From positions 161,238 to 225,237 of the forward strand of contig UBXM01000033.1 of assembly GCA_900469445.1 (NCBI GenBank): DNA of 64,000 nt, written 5' to 3'. The notes beneath the pieces are model-generated. The model had not been told where the DNA came from and did not search any database. It was given only the letters and a program-made list of their open reading frames with translations. How positions within the stretch are numbered: position 1 is the stretch's first letter; the number at the start of each line of letters is the position of its first letter. The stretch is from Hyphomicrobiales bacterium. Its GTDB lineage: Bacteria; Pseudomonadota; Alphaproteobacteria; Rhizobiales; Rhizobiaceae. Of the stretch, positions 52,314-60,878 are shown one piece after another. The position numbers and the translations under genes were made by a program.

Positions 52314-53162
52314 TCAGTTCGCAGCCAGTTTTGCCGGCTTGTCCTTGTCGGCAAGCTTTGCCCAGGAGTTCTGCTGGGAAAGCATCGAGCGCAGATAGGT
52401 CACGTTGGTGTCTGCCTGGTTCTGCGAAAGCTCCTTGCGGGCGATCGTTTCCGCCTCCGAAAAGCGTCCCTGCAGCCCGACCACCAGCGCCAGGTTCTGC
52501 CTGACACGGCTGTCGGCCGCCGGCTGCTGGGCAGCGTTGCGCATATAGGTTTCCGCAGTCTTCAGGTCGCCCGAAAGAACGTATGACATGCCGAGATTGG
52601 AGATGATGCTCGGTTCGTTTGGCTGTGTCTGCAATGCCATGCGGTATTTCTGCCGGGCTTCGCTCGAGCGTCCAAGCTGGTCGAGAACGGCACCTTCGGC
52701 CGACATCAGCCGCCAGTCGGGATGATCCGGGGTCTGGGCCCGCCCGATCGTGCCAAGCGCCTGCTCCAGCTGACCTGCCGCCGCCTGGGCCTTGCCATAG
52801 GCTGCAAGCACCGCCCGGTCGGAAGGATTGGCAATCGCCACCTGCTGCATCACGGCAAGCGCCTGGTCATGTTTGCCCGTCATGCCGAGCACTGAGGCAT
52901 AGCGCAGCCCGATGTCCCGGTTTTTCGGGCTCTTCACATAAGCGGCGCCGATAGACCGCTCCGTTTCGGCAAGTTCGCCGGCATTCATGCCGTCCAGCGG
53001 AGCGGAGGAAACTTTGGGAATGGAGCCGGTCGCCATTCTGTCGGGTTTTGTCGTGTTGCAGCCGGTCACCGCCATAGCAACGCAGATCAGCACCGCGACG
53101 CGGGCCGCTGACGAGTGCAGGATGGATGAACGCGGGGAGGGTGTCTTTGCTGCAGTCATCAT
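52314..53162 (-). CDS. tadD: TPR lipoprotein TadD
   Basis: A 282-residue protein with a lipoprotein signal (AMAVTGCNT) and about five tetratricopeptide repeats (for example NPSDRAVLAAYGKAQAAAGQLEQAL and PNEPSIISNLGMSYVLSGDLKTAE-like units). TadD is thought to help secretin assembly at the outer membrane. Start is ATG at 53162 or 53159. It is read opposite to tadC with the GFA gene between, and is divergent from the aminopeptidase. Confidence 0.9.
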   Translation of the reverse strand: MMTAAKTPSPRSSILHSSAARVAVLICVAMAVTGCNTTKPDRMATGSIPKVSSAPLDGMNAGELAETERSIGAAYVKSPKNRDIGLRYASVLGMTGKHDQALAVMQQVAIANPSDRAVLAAYGKAQAAAGQLEQALGTIGRAQTPDHPDWRLMSAEGAVLDQLGRSSEARQKYRMALQTQPNEPSIISNLGMSYVLSGDLKTAETYMRNAAQQPAADSRVRQNLALVVGLQGRFSEAETIARKELSQNQADTNVTYLRSMLSQQNSWAKLADKDKPAKLAAN

Positions 53163-53290
53163 GGTCCCGTCGATCCGCTGCCTTAAGCATGCCAAGGCAA
53201 TGAGAAGTGTCGCATTTCCCATTCAGCAATAAACTGTTAACCCTAATGAATTGTTAAGACCAATGATTCCCGAAGGTTATCAAAGCCGCC

Positions 53291-54691
53291 ATGACGCCTT
53301 TCCAGCATATCCATCGCCCGTCGTTTTTCGCACCCGCCGGCGCCGTTACCAAGCCCGTGACGGCGGTCACTTCGGCCGACCTGGAAGGCGGAACGCTTCC
53401 GTCCGATGTCGTCGCATGGGCAAAGGCGGCGGGTTTCAAGGCTGACGCAGGTTCGGTTCTTGTCGTCCCCGGCGAGGGGGGATCCGTATCCCGCGTGCTT
53501 TTCGGCCTCGGCAGCGATCCGGCAGGATCGCCTTTCCTGACCGGCAAGCTTGCCAAGCTTCTGCCGCCCGGCGATTGGACCATCGATGCCGATGGTATCG
53601 CCGCCGATCATCAGGCACTCGGCTTCGGTCTCGGCAGCTATTCCTTCGCCAAATACAAATCGGAAAAGGCGCAGGATGCACGGCTTGCGGTTTCGGACAG
53701 CGCCGATGCGGCCGATATCGAGCGTCAGCTTGCCGGCATTCTGCTTGCCCGCGATCTCATCAACACGCCGACCAACGACATGGGGCCGGATGATCTCGAA
53801 GCGGCCTTCCGCGCTCTCGGCGAACATTACGGGGCAACCGTTACCTCGATCGTCGGCGACGATCTTCTGGAAAAGAACTTTCCGTTGGTCCACGCGGTCG
53901 GCCGTGCCAGCGCGGTTGCGCCGCGCCTGCTCGAAATGCGCTGGGGCAAAAAGGGCAATCCGCGCATCACGCTGGTCGGCAAGGGCGTCTGCTTCGATAC
54001 CGGCGGTCTGGATCTGAAGACCGCGGCCGGCATGGCGCTGATGAAGAAGGACATGGGCGGTGCCGCCAATGTCATGGGCCTCGCGCTGATGATCATGGAT
54101 GCGGGTCTGGCCGTCGATCTGACGGTGCTGGTCCCGGCGGTGGAGAACTCGGTCGCCTCGAATTCCTTCCGTCCCGGCGATATCTACAAGAGCCGCAAGG
54201 GCATCACCGTCCAGATCGACAATACCGATGCCGAAGGACGCTTGGTCCTTGCCGATGCGCTTGCCTATGCCGACGAAACACCGGCGGATTTGCTTGTCGA
54301 CATGGCAACGCTCACCGGTGCCGCGCGCGTGGCACTCGGGCCGGAACTCGCGCCCTTCTTCACCGATGACGAGGCGCTGGCCGGCAAGGTTTCGGTTGCG
54401 GCGAAAGACGCTGCCGACCCGGTCTGGCGCATGCCGCTCTGGATGGGCTACGACAAGGACTTGCGCACCCGTGCCGCCGACATCACCAATGCGCCCTCCG
54501 GCGGCATGGCAGGCTCGATCAACGCGGCCCTGTTTCTCAAGCGCTTCGTCACCGCTTCACCGAGCTGGATTCATTTCGACATCTACGGCTGGAACCCCTC
54601 CGAAAAGCCGCATTCTCCGGTCGGCGGTGAAGCCTTCGCCATCCGGGCGCTCTACCGCGTCATTCGCGATATGGCGGACGCCGGAAAATGA
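53291..54691 (+). CDS. Leucyl aminopeptidase, M17 family
   Basis: A 466-residue cytosolic hexameric zinc/manganese aminopeptidase. The catalytic region has LVGKGVCFDTGGLDLK, MALMKKDMGGAANVMG and NTDAEGRLVLADAL, holding metal ligands and the catalytic Lys and Arg. The first 150 residues are a variable regulatory domain. The MarR-like and NlpC genes follow on the same strand, a grouping seen in rhizobia. PepB-like naming is possible. Confidence 0.92.
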   Translation: MTPFQHIHRPSFFAPAGAVTKPVTAVTSADLEGGTLPSDVVAWAKAAGFKADAGSVLVVPGEGGSVSRVLFGLGSDPAGSPFLTGKLAKLLPPGDWTIDADGIAADHQALGFGLGSYSFAKYKSEKAQDARLAVSDSADAADIERQLAGILLARDLINTPTNDMGPDDLEAAFRALGEHYGATVTSIVGDDLLEKNFPLVHAVGRASAVAPRLLEMRWGKKGNPRITLVGKGVCFDTGGLDLKTAAGMALMKKDMGGAANVMGLALMIMDAGLAVDLTVLVPAVENSVASNSFRPGDIYKSRKGITVQIDNTDAEGRLVLADALAYADETPADLLVDMATLTGAARVALGPELAPFFTDDEALAGKVSVAAKDAADPVWRMPLWMGYDKDLRTRAADITNAPSGGMAGSINAALFLKRFVTASPSWIHFDIYGWNPSEKPHSPVGGEAFAIRALYRVIRDMADAGK

Positions 54692-54745
54692 CAAACAACC
54701 GGTAACGGTTTGAGTTTAGGATCGGCATCCGTTTGGAGATATCGG

Positions 54746-55105
54746 ATGCCGATCGAGTTGACCGCGACGGATGCGCTTGGCCTTTGGCATCGCGTCTCAC
54801 TGGAAGAGGTGAGGGGCGAAGCACCCGACCTGACCTTGCGGCAGATGGCGATCCTGCTGCAGATCTATCTCGTCCCGCCGCCGCACACGGTGCGGGGGCT
54901 TGCCGAAACGCTCGGCGTCACCAAACCCGTCATCACCCGCGCGCTTGATACGATGGGCGAATTCGGTCTCGTCGATCGCGTGCGCGATGATCGCGATCGC
55001 CGCAATGTCGTGATAAAACGAACCGTCGGCGGCGCGCTTTATCTTGAAAAGCTTGGCGACCTGATCATTCGGGAAGCAAGGCGCGCGGCTTCTGAAAGGA
55101 ATTGA
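54746..55105 (+). CDS. MarR-like winged-helix regulator
   Basis: A 119-residue protein with a winged helix: LTLRQMAILLQIYL, then the recognition segment TVRGLAETLGVTKPVITRALDTM and the wing VDRVRDDRDRRNVVIKRT. It is shorter than a typical MarR (about 140-150) and lacks much of the dimer helices, so dimerisation may differ. GGAG at 7 nt supports ATG 54746 over an upstream start. It overlaps or abuts the NlpC/P60 gene. Confidence 0.83.
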   Translation: MPIELTATDALGLWHRVSLEEVRGEAPDLTLRQMAILLQIYLVPPPHTVRGLAETLGVTKPVITRALDTMGEFGLVDRVRDDRDRRNVVIKRTVGGALYLEKLGDLIIREARRAASERN

Positions 55106-55107
55106 AC

Positions 55108-55953
55108 ATGGAACTGGACAGACGCCTCAATGCATTCCGGCCGGACCTCGCAGCCGAGGCGCTGAAGGGCCAGGTCGAGGCAGCCCGCTTCGTCAAGGGC
55201 GACCCCGCCTGCGTGGTAACATCCGTTGCCGCCTTGCGACCATTCCCCGATCTTGGGCGCGGCATAGACACCGAACTCCTGCGTGGCGAGAGCGTCCGGG
55301 TCTTCGACCGCGCAAACGGCTTCGCCTGGGTGCAGGCGGACGAGGACGGTTATGTCGGTTATCTGCCGGAAGAAATGATCGGCCCCGCCACCGAGCCGAC
55401 GCACCGGATTACCGCGCTGCGGACCTTCATTTATCCGGAGGCCGAGCTTCGCAAGCCACCGCTTGGGCTTCTGTCCATGGGCAGCCTCGTCACTGTTATC
55501 GGTGACGCCGAAACCCGCGGTACGCGTTATTTCCTTCTGGCGGATGGTGGTGCCGTCATCGCAGCCCACTGCCTGCCTGTCGGAGAGGCCGTGACCGGCG
55601 ATTACGTCTCCGTCGCGACGAAATTCATCGAAACGCCCTATCTCTGGGGTGGCCGCACGGGCTTCGGCATCGATTGTTCCGGCCTTGTCCAGTTGGCGCT
55701 GATGATGGCCGGCCGCAAGGCGCCGCGCGATTCCGACATGCAGGCATCTTTCGGCACGCCGATCGGGCGCGACGAACTTGGCCGCGGCGATCTGGTCTTC
55801 TGGAAAGGCCATGTCGGCATCATGGAAGACGAACAGACGCTGCTGCATGCCAACGGCCACACGATGACCGTGGCACGGGAGAATTTCGAAGCGGCGGTGA
55901 AGCGCATCGGCTGGCTCTACGAACAGCCGACAGGCTATCGCCGCATCCTCTGA
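55108..55953 (+). CDS. NlpC/P60 family peptidase with SH3-like domains
   Basis: A 281-residue C40 cysteine peptidase of the type that cuts peptidoglycan stem peptides. Two SH3-like domains (about 30-170) precede the catalytic domain with C190 (GIDCSGL), GHVGIM and HANGHTM histidines. No signal peptide is visible, so export or a cytosolic recycling role is unclear. AAAGGA lies upstream. It follows the MarR-like regulator directly. Confidence 0.9.
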   Translation: MELDRRLNAFRPDLAAEALKGQVEAARFVKGDPACVVTSVAALRPFPDLGRGIDTELLRGESVRVFDRANGFAWVQADEDGYVGYLPEEMIGPATEPTHRITALRTFIYPEAELRKPPLGLLSMGSLVTVIGDAETRGTRYFLLADGGAVIAAHCLPVGEAVTGDYVSVATKFIETPYLWGGRTGFGIDCSGLVQLALMMAGRKAPRDSDMQASFGTPIGRDELGRGDLVFWKGHVGIMEDEQTLLHANGHTMTVARENFEAAVKRIGWLYEQPTGYRRIL

Positions 55954-56083
55954 TGCAGCCATGCCATAGGCGCAGTGTCATCGTTCCATATCACGAGAAT
56001 GTTGGCTTTGCTGTCATGGCATCGGCGAGCGCTTGCACCTATCTCTAGATGGAACAGCAAGCCGAGGTATGGAGTTTAGCCAG

Positions 56084-56452
56084 ATGCTCAAAGGTGCATG
56101 GATATTGCCCGCAACGATGCTGGTCGTGCTCATCCTCGCGGCGATGCCCTCGGTGGTCTTCGCCGCCGACGGAAACGCATTCGGCCGATCGATGAACACC
56201 TATTTCAAGGATCTCCCCGGCGTCGTTCCCGAGGCGCCGCGGGTGACGAAGGAAGCTCCGGAAAGTTACCGCTGCACGACCGGTGTCGGTTACACGTCCG
56301 AACCGCGCCGCAGGTTCCGCGGCAGTATTCTCGATGATCTCCCGGTTCAGGTCTATCGCTGCAAGGCTCCGAACGGCGTCACCTATACGGGTACCGATCT
56401 TCCCAATACCCAATGGGTCCCGGGCCTCAATCCCCGCCATCTCCCCGAATGA
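56084..56452 (+). CDS. Small secreted protein of unknown function
   Basis: A 122-residue protein with a signal peptide (about 1-28, ending FAA). The mature part has two Cys (YRCTTG and YRCKAPNG) that may form a disulfide. GGAG at 8 nt supports the start at 56084, though ATG at 56069 is open. No domain is recognised. It stands alone between the NlpC gene and tRNA-Leu. Confidence 0.68.
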   Translation: MLKGAWILPATMLVVLILAAMPSVVFAADGNAFGRSMNTYFKDLPGVVPEAPRVTKEAPESYRCTTGVGYTSEPRRRFRGSILDDLPVQVYRCKAPNGVTYTGTDLPNTQWVPGLNPRHLPE

Positions 56453-56540
56453 CATCGGCCCGCATCAAGCGGGTCGGCCGGTTGGAAAAGACCTGATCCG
56501 GCAAGCCGAAGATCGCGTCTCACAACGCAAATCCCGAAAA

Positions 56541-56563
56541 CAGTAAAGGCCCGCAAGCGGGCC
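56541..56563 (-). terminator. Terminator of tRNA-Leu
   Basis: GGCCCGC (56548-56554) and GCGGGCC (56557-56563) form a stem; on the minus strand it is followed by TTTACTGTTTT. It lies 26 nt after the tRNA. Confidence 0.7.
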
Positions 56564-56588
56564 AATTACTAAGCATAATCAATGGGAA

Positions 56589-56675
56589 TGGTGCCCAGAA
56601 GAGGACTCGAACCTCCACATCCTTTCGGATACCAGCACCTGAAGCTGGCGCGTCTACCAATTCCGCCATCTGGGC
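56589..56675 (-). tRNA. tRNA-Leu (CAG)
   Basis: On the minus strand the acceptor arms GCCCAGA (5' end at 56675) and TCTGGGC pair and an encoded CCA follows the discriminator A (56589-56592). The anticodon stem CCAGC/GCTGG encloses TTCAGGT with anticodon CAG. A long variable arm (with CATCCTTTCGGATA on the plus strand) marks a class II tRNA. It reads CUG. Confidence 0.95.
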
Positions 56676-56767
56676 GACGGAGAGCCATGTACGAGGGCCA
56701 GCGGATGAAGTCAACCGGGTTTTTGAAGTTTCTGTGTCAGTAGGCAAAAAACTTTTCGGACGGTCGG

Positions 56768-57991
56768 CTAACCCACGGTCGGAACATCGGTTTTGGGTTC
56801 TTTTTCCACAGCGTGGCGGTCAATGTGACCGAGATCGCGTTCCGGTTCGATCACATCGCGAACACGCTGTTTGAGCTCCTTGGGCCCGGGAAAGCCCCCG
56901 TCGCGCTTTCGCTCCCAAATCAGTCTTCCGTCCAGGCGAATCTCGAACACGCCGCCCGTGCCGGGAATGAGCCCGACCTCTCCGAGCGCATCGCCAAAAG
57001 TCTGCAGCAGCTCCTGCGCCATCCACCCCGCCCGCAGCAGCCAATTGCACTGGGTGCAATAGAGAATGGTGATGTGAGGTTTTTCGGGTAATGCCGCGGC
57101 CGGGCTCGCAACCGTGCCGGCGGTCGCCTCGTCGAGGGCGAGCTTCACCATCGTTGCGAGGTCGGCCTCGGCAAAACCGGCCCTGGCCGCATTCTCGAAA
57201 CTCGCCAGCGCGGCCTTCATGGCGGGAATTGCGACATCAAGATGTGCGGCGTAGTCGCGCACCACGCCGACATCCTTGATCACGCCGGAAACCGGAAACC
57301 CGACCTTATCCGTCTCACCCGAAATGACCGGCAGGCGGCCTTTCATGGCGGGGCTTGCAGCGGGACTGCCGGACAGGATTTCGATCATCTTGCCGGGTGC
57401 AAGGCCTGCCCTGGCGCCGAGCTGAAGCGCTTCCTTCAGGCTTTCCCACAGGCCCGTCAGCATCATGTTGTTGATCAGTTTCGACGCCGCCCCGTGACCC
57501 AGCGCACCGGCATGGTGGATACGGTCGGAGAGCACCTCCGCCACCGGCAGAAACCGTTGGAAGTCCTCTTCCCGGCCGCCGATGTAAAAGCCCGCCTTTC
57601 CGGCAAGCAGTGTTTCAGGTCCGCCGGATATCGGGGCATCGAGCAGCCTGCCACCCTTTTGCAAGATCATGGCTTGGTGGCTGGCAAGGGTGAGGGGGCT
57701 CACCGTGCTCGTATCGACGATCAGCTTGCCGGAAAGATCGAGCGTCTCAAGTGTTGCGGCAATGGCATGCACGGCGGCGTCATCCAGAAGGGCCAGGATG
57801 ATGATGCCGGAGGTCTCGGCAAGGCTCGGGATGTCCGCGGCGGCGGTAACGGTTTCGCGCAGATCCTTCGAAACACCGCTGCGGCTCCAGCCCGTGACGG
57901 CAAAACCGCCCGCGGCGAGCCGTGCCGCCATGGCGCGTCCCATGCGTCCGAGCCCGATAATGCCGATAGGAGGTTTGGTCATGCAGGACAT
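56768..57991 (-). CDS. Beta-hydroxyacid dehydrogenase fused to SelW-like domain
   Basis: A 407-residue fusion. The first 295 residues are an NAD(P)-dependent 3-hydroxyisobutyrate-dehydrogenase-like enzyme: GLGRMG nucleotide loop, DAPISGGP substrate motif and catalytic Lys in GHGAASKLINN. From about residue 306 to 395 follows a SelT/SelW/SelH (Rdx) thioredoxin-like domain with CTQC and a GGFP segment. The linker (GTVASPAAALPE) has no ATG, GTG or TTG start near the joint, so the domains are one chain. SelW proteins are usually free, about 90-100 residues. Start ATG at 57991 or 57982. A redox role is inferred. Confidence 0.88.
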   Translation of the reverse strand: MSCMTKPPIGIIGLGRMGRAMAARLAAGGFAVTGWSRSGVSKDLRETVTAAADIPSLAETSGIIILALLDDAAVHAIAATLETLDLSGKLIVDTSTVSPLTLASHQAMILQKGGRLLDAPISGGPETLLAGKAGFYIGGREEDFQRFLPVAEVLSDRIHHAGALGHGAASKLINNMMLTGLWESLKEALQLGARAGLAPGKMIEILSGSPAASPAMKGRLPVISGETDKVGFPVSGVIKDVGVVRDYAAHLDVAIPAMKAALASFENAARAGFAEADLATMVKLALDEATAGTVASPAAALPEKPHITILYCTQCNWLLRAGWMAQELLQTFGDALGEVGLIPGTGGVFEIRLDGRLIWERKRDGGFPGPKELKQRVRDVIEPERDLGHIDRHAVEKEPKTDVPTVG

Positions 57992-58174
57992 CCCGTCTTC
58001 CCTGTGGATCAAGGGCCTCACTATAGCGCCACTTGTCGAGGTGAGCACAAGACGGGTCGGATCTTTCGCACCGGGCAGATGCCTCCAGCGACGGCTCCTG
58101 ATCGACAGAAATGCCTCGCTACGGAACAAATCGCGGTAACGTGCATTTTATTGGCTGGAAAAGGAGGAAACGAA

Positions 58175-58480
58175 ATGGCTTATGATCCCAATCCGAATGA
58201 CAACCGTCCCGATCTGCGTACGCCGGCTCCGGCCCCTCGCAGCAGCTCGTCCTGGATGGGCTGGGTTGCAGTCCTCGCGGTAATCGTCGTGGGCGCATTC
58301 GTCTGGTCGCAAATGGGTAGCGCACCGACTGATGCGACGACGACGTCCTCGACGACGCAGCCTGCTGCTCCGGCAGCCCCGGCCCCGGCAACGCCCGCTC
58401 CGGCAACACCGGCGCCTGCAGAACCGGCTACGCCCGCTCCGGCAACGCCTGCTCCGTCGGCACCTGCGAACGGCGGCTAA
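58175..58480 (+). CDS. Small membrane-anchored Pro/Ala-repeat protein
   Basis: A 101-residue protein with a hydrophilic head, a single helix at about 28-46 and a tail made mostly of repeated APATP-type units (residues about 65-95, coded by imperfect tandem repeats at about 58370-58475). AAGGAGG lies before the start. It is divergent from the dehydrogenase-SelW gene and followed by a strong terminator. The Pro/Ala tail may span part of the periplasm. Function unknown. Confidence 0.78.
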   Translation: MAYDPNPNDNRPDLRTPAPAPRSSSSWMGWVAVLAVIVVGAFVWSQMGSAPTDATTTSSTTQPAAPAAPAPATPAPATPAPAEPATPAPATPAPSAPANGG

Positions 58481-58510
58481 GCGTTTCGCTGCCTAGACGG
58501 TGAACAAACA

Positions 58511-58543
58511 AAAAGCCGTCCGCTCATCGAGCGGGCGGCTTTT
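58511..58543. terminator. Bidirectional terminator
   Basis: A 15-bp stem (58511-58525 with 58529-58543, one G-T pair) with a 3-nt loop and A/T ends sits between the convergent genes ending at 58480 (plus) and 58588 (minus). Confidence 0.85.
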
Positions 58544-58587
58544 CGGTTTCAGGTCGGTCAGGCGGTGCCTGCCGCATGAGGGGCGGT

Positions 58588-60360
58588 TCAGAAGTCCTCC
58601 CAGCCCGGCTCGACGGCGAGAGCAGCGGATCCCGCAGTACGGAACTGTGCCGGAGCGCGGCTGGCTTTGGGCGCGGATCGTGCAGCCGGTACCGGTGCCG
58701 GCGTGGCGGCGCGCCCGGTCGTCTGGCCGAAGCGGAACTGTTCGAGCAGCGCGAACAAACCCTGGGATTCATGGGCAAGGCTGCGGCTTGCGGCGGTCTG
58801 CTGCTCCACCATCGCGGCATTCTGCTGGGTGCCCTGATCCACTTCGTTGATCGCCTGGTTGATGTTGCCGAGCGCGAGCGACTGTTCGCGCGATGCATCG
58901 ACGATGGCGACGATATCGGTATTGATCTGTTGGACCTGCCCGCCGATTTCCCGCAGCGCGGTACCGGCCTTGCTGACGAGATCGACACCGCTTGCCACGT
59001 GATTGCTGGAAGTGGTGATCAGCGCCTTGATTTCCTTGGCGGCGCTGGCGGAGCGTTGTGCCAGTTCGCGCACTTCCTGCGCCACGACGGCAAAACCCTT
59101 GCCGGCTTCACCTGCCCGGGCAGCCTCGACGCCGGCGTTCAGAGCGAGAAGGTTTGTCTGGAAGGCAATCTCGTCGATGACGCCGATGATGTTGGAGATC
59201 TCGCGCGACGAATTGTCGATGGCATCCATCGCCTGGATCGCCTCGCGAACGATTTCGCCCGAGCGTTCCGCATCCGACTTGGCGCGATTGACGAGCGCGC
59301 CGGACACCTCTGCACGCTGGCTGGACTCCTTGACGGTCGTTGTGATCTCTTCGAGTGCGGCCGCCGTTTCCTCCACGGAAGAAGCCTGTTTTTCGGTTCG
59401 CTGCGCCAGATCGTCGGCTGCGACGCGGACTTCGTTGGAACTGGCGGCGATGGCGCGGGCATTGTCCGCAACCGTGGTCATGGCATTCCGCAGCTTGGCG
59501 GATGCAGTGTTGAAATCGACGCGGAGTTTTTCCAGCGAGGCGATGAAGGGCGCATCGATCGTCTGGGAAAGATCCCCCTCCGCCATGTTGGTCAGACAGG
59601 AAGCCAGCTGTTCGACATTCTCCACCCGCTGCGTCACGTCGGTCGCAAACTTGACGACCTTGATGACCTGACCGGCATCGTCGAAGACGGGGTTATAGGA
59701 GGCCTGGATGAAGACATTGCGCCCGCCCTTGCCGACGCGCGTAAATTCGCCCGCGACAAATTCGCCCGACAGAAGCCGTTCCCAGAAATGCGCGTAATCG
59801 GTGGAACCGGCATAGGTCTGGTCGACGAACATGCGGTGATGCCGACCGACGATTTCGTCGAGCGTGTAACCGAGCGTCGACAGGAAGTTGTCGTTGGCGC
59901 GGATGATCGTGCCATCCGTGTTGAATTCGATGGAGGCCTGGGCGCGGGAGATGGCGTTGATCTTGGCTTCGCTGTCGAGGGCCTTCAGTTTCGACTGGGT
60001 TATGTCATTGGCAAACTTGACGACCTTGATGACCTTGCCGCTGCTGTTCTTGACCGGATTGTAGTTGCCGCGGATGAATACTTCCCGGTCGCCCTTGGCG
60101 ATCCGCTTGAAGTCGCTGGAGAAGAACTGCCCTTTTCGCAACGCGTTCCAGAATGTCGTATAGTCCGGCGAATTTGCGTAACTGGTTTCGACGAAAATCC
60201 GGTGATGTTTGCCGATGATTTCCTGCGGCTGATAACCCATCAGATTGCAAAAATTAGTGTTGACCTTGATGATATGCCCTTCCAGATCGAATTCGATGAT
60301 CGCCATCGAAAGATCTAGGGCATTGAGAACTTGGTCTGAACCGGATTTGAATGAAAACAT
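58588..60360 (-). CDS. Soluble chemoreceptor with two PAS domains
   Basis: A 590-residue methyl-accepting chemotaxis protein with no membrane helix. Two PAS domains (about 10-115 and 130-240), each ending in a KVVKFA-type strand, precede a HAMP-like stretch and the signalling domain with the hairpin tip EIAFQTNLLALNAGVEAARAGE. The C-terminus ends WEDF, a variant of the tail that tethers CheR/CheB. The receptor probably senses an internal signal such as redox state or a small molecule. CtrA-like boxes lie upstream. Confidence 0.93.
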   Translation of the reverse strand: MFSFKSGSDQVLNALDLSMAIIEFDLEGHIIKVNTNFCNLMGYQPQEIIGKHHRIFVETSYANSPDYTTFWNALRKGQFFSSDFKRIAKGDREVFIRGNYNPVKNSSGKVIKVVKFANDITQSKLKALDSEAKINAISRAQASIEFNTDGTIIRANDNFLSTLGYTLDEIVGRHHRMFVDQTYAGSTDYAHFWERLLSGEFVAGEFTRVGKGGRNVFIQASYNPVFDDAGQVIKVVKFATDVTQRVENVEQLASCLTNMAEGDLSQTIDAPFIASLEKLRVDFNTASAKLRNAMTTVADNARAIAASSNEVRVAADDLAQRTEKQASSVEETAAALEEITTTVKESSQRAEVSGALVNRAKSDAERSGEIVREAIQAMDAIDNSSREISNIIGVIDEIAFQTNLLALNAGVEAARAGEAGKGFAVVAQEVRELAQRSASAAKEIKALITTSSNHVASGVDLVSKAGTALREIGGQVQQINTDIVAIVDASREQSLALGNINQAINEVDQGTQQNAAMVEQQTAASRSLAHESQGLFALLEQFRFGQTTGRAATPAPVPAARSAPKASRAPAQFRTAGSAALAVEPGWEDF

Positions 60361-60426
60361 ATCTGTCTATCCTCAATATGAGAGGTGGATTACTGCGGTA
60401 ATTGTATCGATATTATCGTGATCAGG

Positions 60427-60441
60427 TTAACTCACTGATAA
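60427..60441. promoter_or_regulatory. CtrA-like box near the chemoreceptor start
   Basis: TTAACTCACTGATAA is TTAA-N7-ATAA, one mismatch from the CtrA consensus. It lies 67 nt upstream of the chemoreceptor start. Confidence 0.4.
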
Positions 60442-60519
60442 CCCAAAGGTTTATTCTATCCATCCAGGGTTTTTACGGTCAGGCTGATGCGCGCAATGGG
60501 TGCGTCTGACTTGTATTTC

Positions 60520-60534
60520 TTAACCTCTTGTTAA
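60520..60534. promoter_or_regulatory. Perfect CtrA box TTAA-N7-TTAA
   Basis: TTAACCTCTTGTTAA matches the CtrA consensus in full and both half-sites are followed by CC. It lies in the divergent gap between the chemoreceptor (start 60360) and the 79-residue gene (start 60605). Confidence 0.65.
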
Positions 60535-60604
60535 CCCTGTTGGCGGAGGCTTGCCGGCGGTCGCTGCGAGGCGACCGGATGAAACCATCGGCAAGGAGGA
60601 GAGC

Positions 60605-60844
60605 ATGACGCTCCACACACTGCCCGGAAAGATCCTCGACAATGCGCATCATACGCTGCTTCTGATGCAGGAGGATGCGGCCTGCCACGCCGTCTGCGTG
60701 ATCAATGACAGCCGCATCGGAAATGTCCGGTCGAAACTCGGCCTGATCGAGACGATCGCCAGCCGCAAGCTCGACCATGGCGAAGTGGCCTTTGACGGCC
60801 GGGTGTGGATCACGCCCGCGGACATGCCGCATCCCGGCCACTAG
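60605..60844 (+). CDS. 79-residue protein of unknown function
   Basis: A small cytoplasmic protein with no signal or membrane helix. AAGGAGG at 6 nt is an excellent ribosome site and the codon use is typical. It has two Cys (HAVC region), several His, and a C-terminal GRVWITPADMPHPGH. No family recognised. It lies divergent to the chemoreceptor, with a perfect CtrA box in the gap, and converges with the hybrid kinase. Confidence 0.7.
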   Translation: MTLHTLPGKILDNAHHTLLLMQEDAACHAVCVINDSRIGNVRSKLGLIETIASRKLDHGEVAFDGRVWITPADMPHPGH

Positions 60845-60856
60845 CAGGAAAATATC

Positions 60857-60878
60857 GGCCGGACGTTATCGTCCGGCC
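60857..60878. terminator. Hairpin spanning the kinase stop codon
   Basis: GGCCGGACG (60857-60865) and CGTCCGGCC (60870-60878) flank a 4-nt loop that contains the kinase stop codon. On the minus strand GATATTTTCC follows. It can also stop plus-strand transcripts of the 79-residue gene. Confidence 0.7.

Noticed and set aside
53179..53199. TGCCTT...AAGGCA inverted repeat upstream of tadD
   Set aside because: Six-base arms with a 9-nt spacer are expected by chance in a window this size; nothing else supports it.
53234..53256. TTAAC...GTTAA pair between tadD and the aminopeptidase
   Set aside because: Half-site spacing is about 13 nt; it does not fit CtrA and no other site type was recognised.
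58576..60318. 580-codon open frame opposite the chemoreceptor
   Set aside because: Antisense shadow, no domain found.
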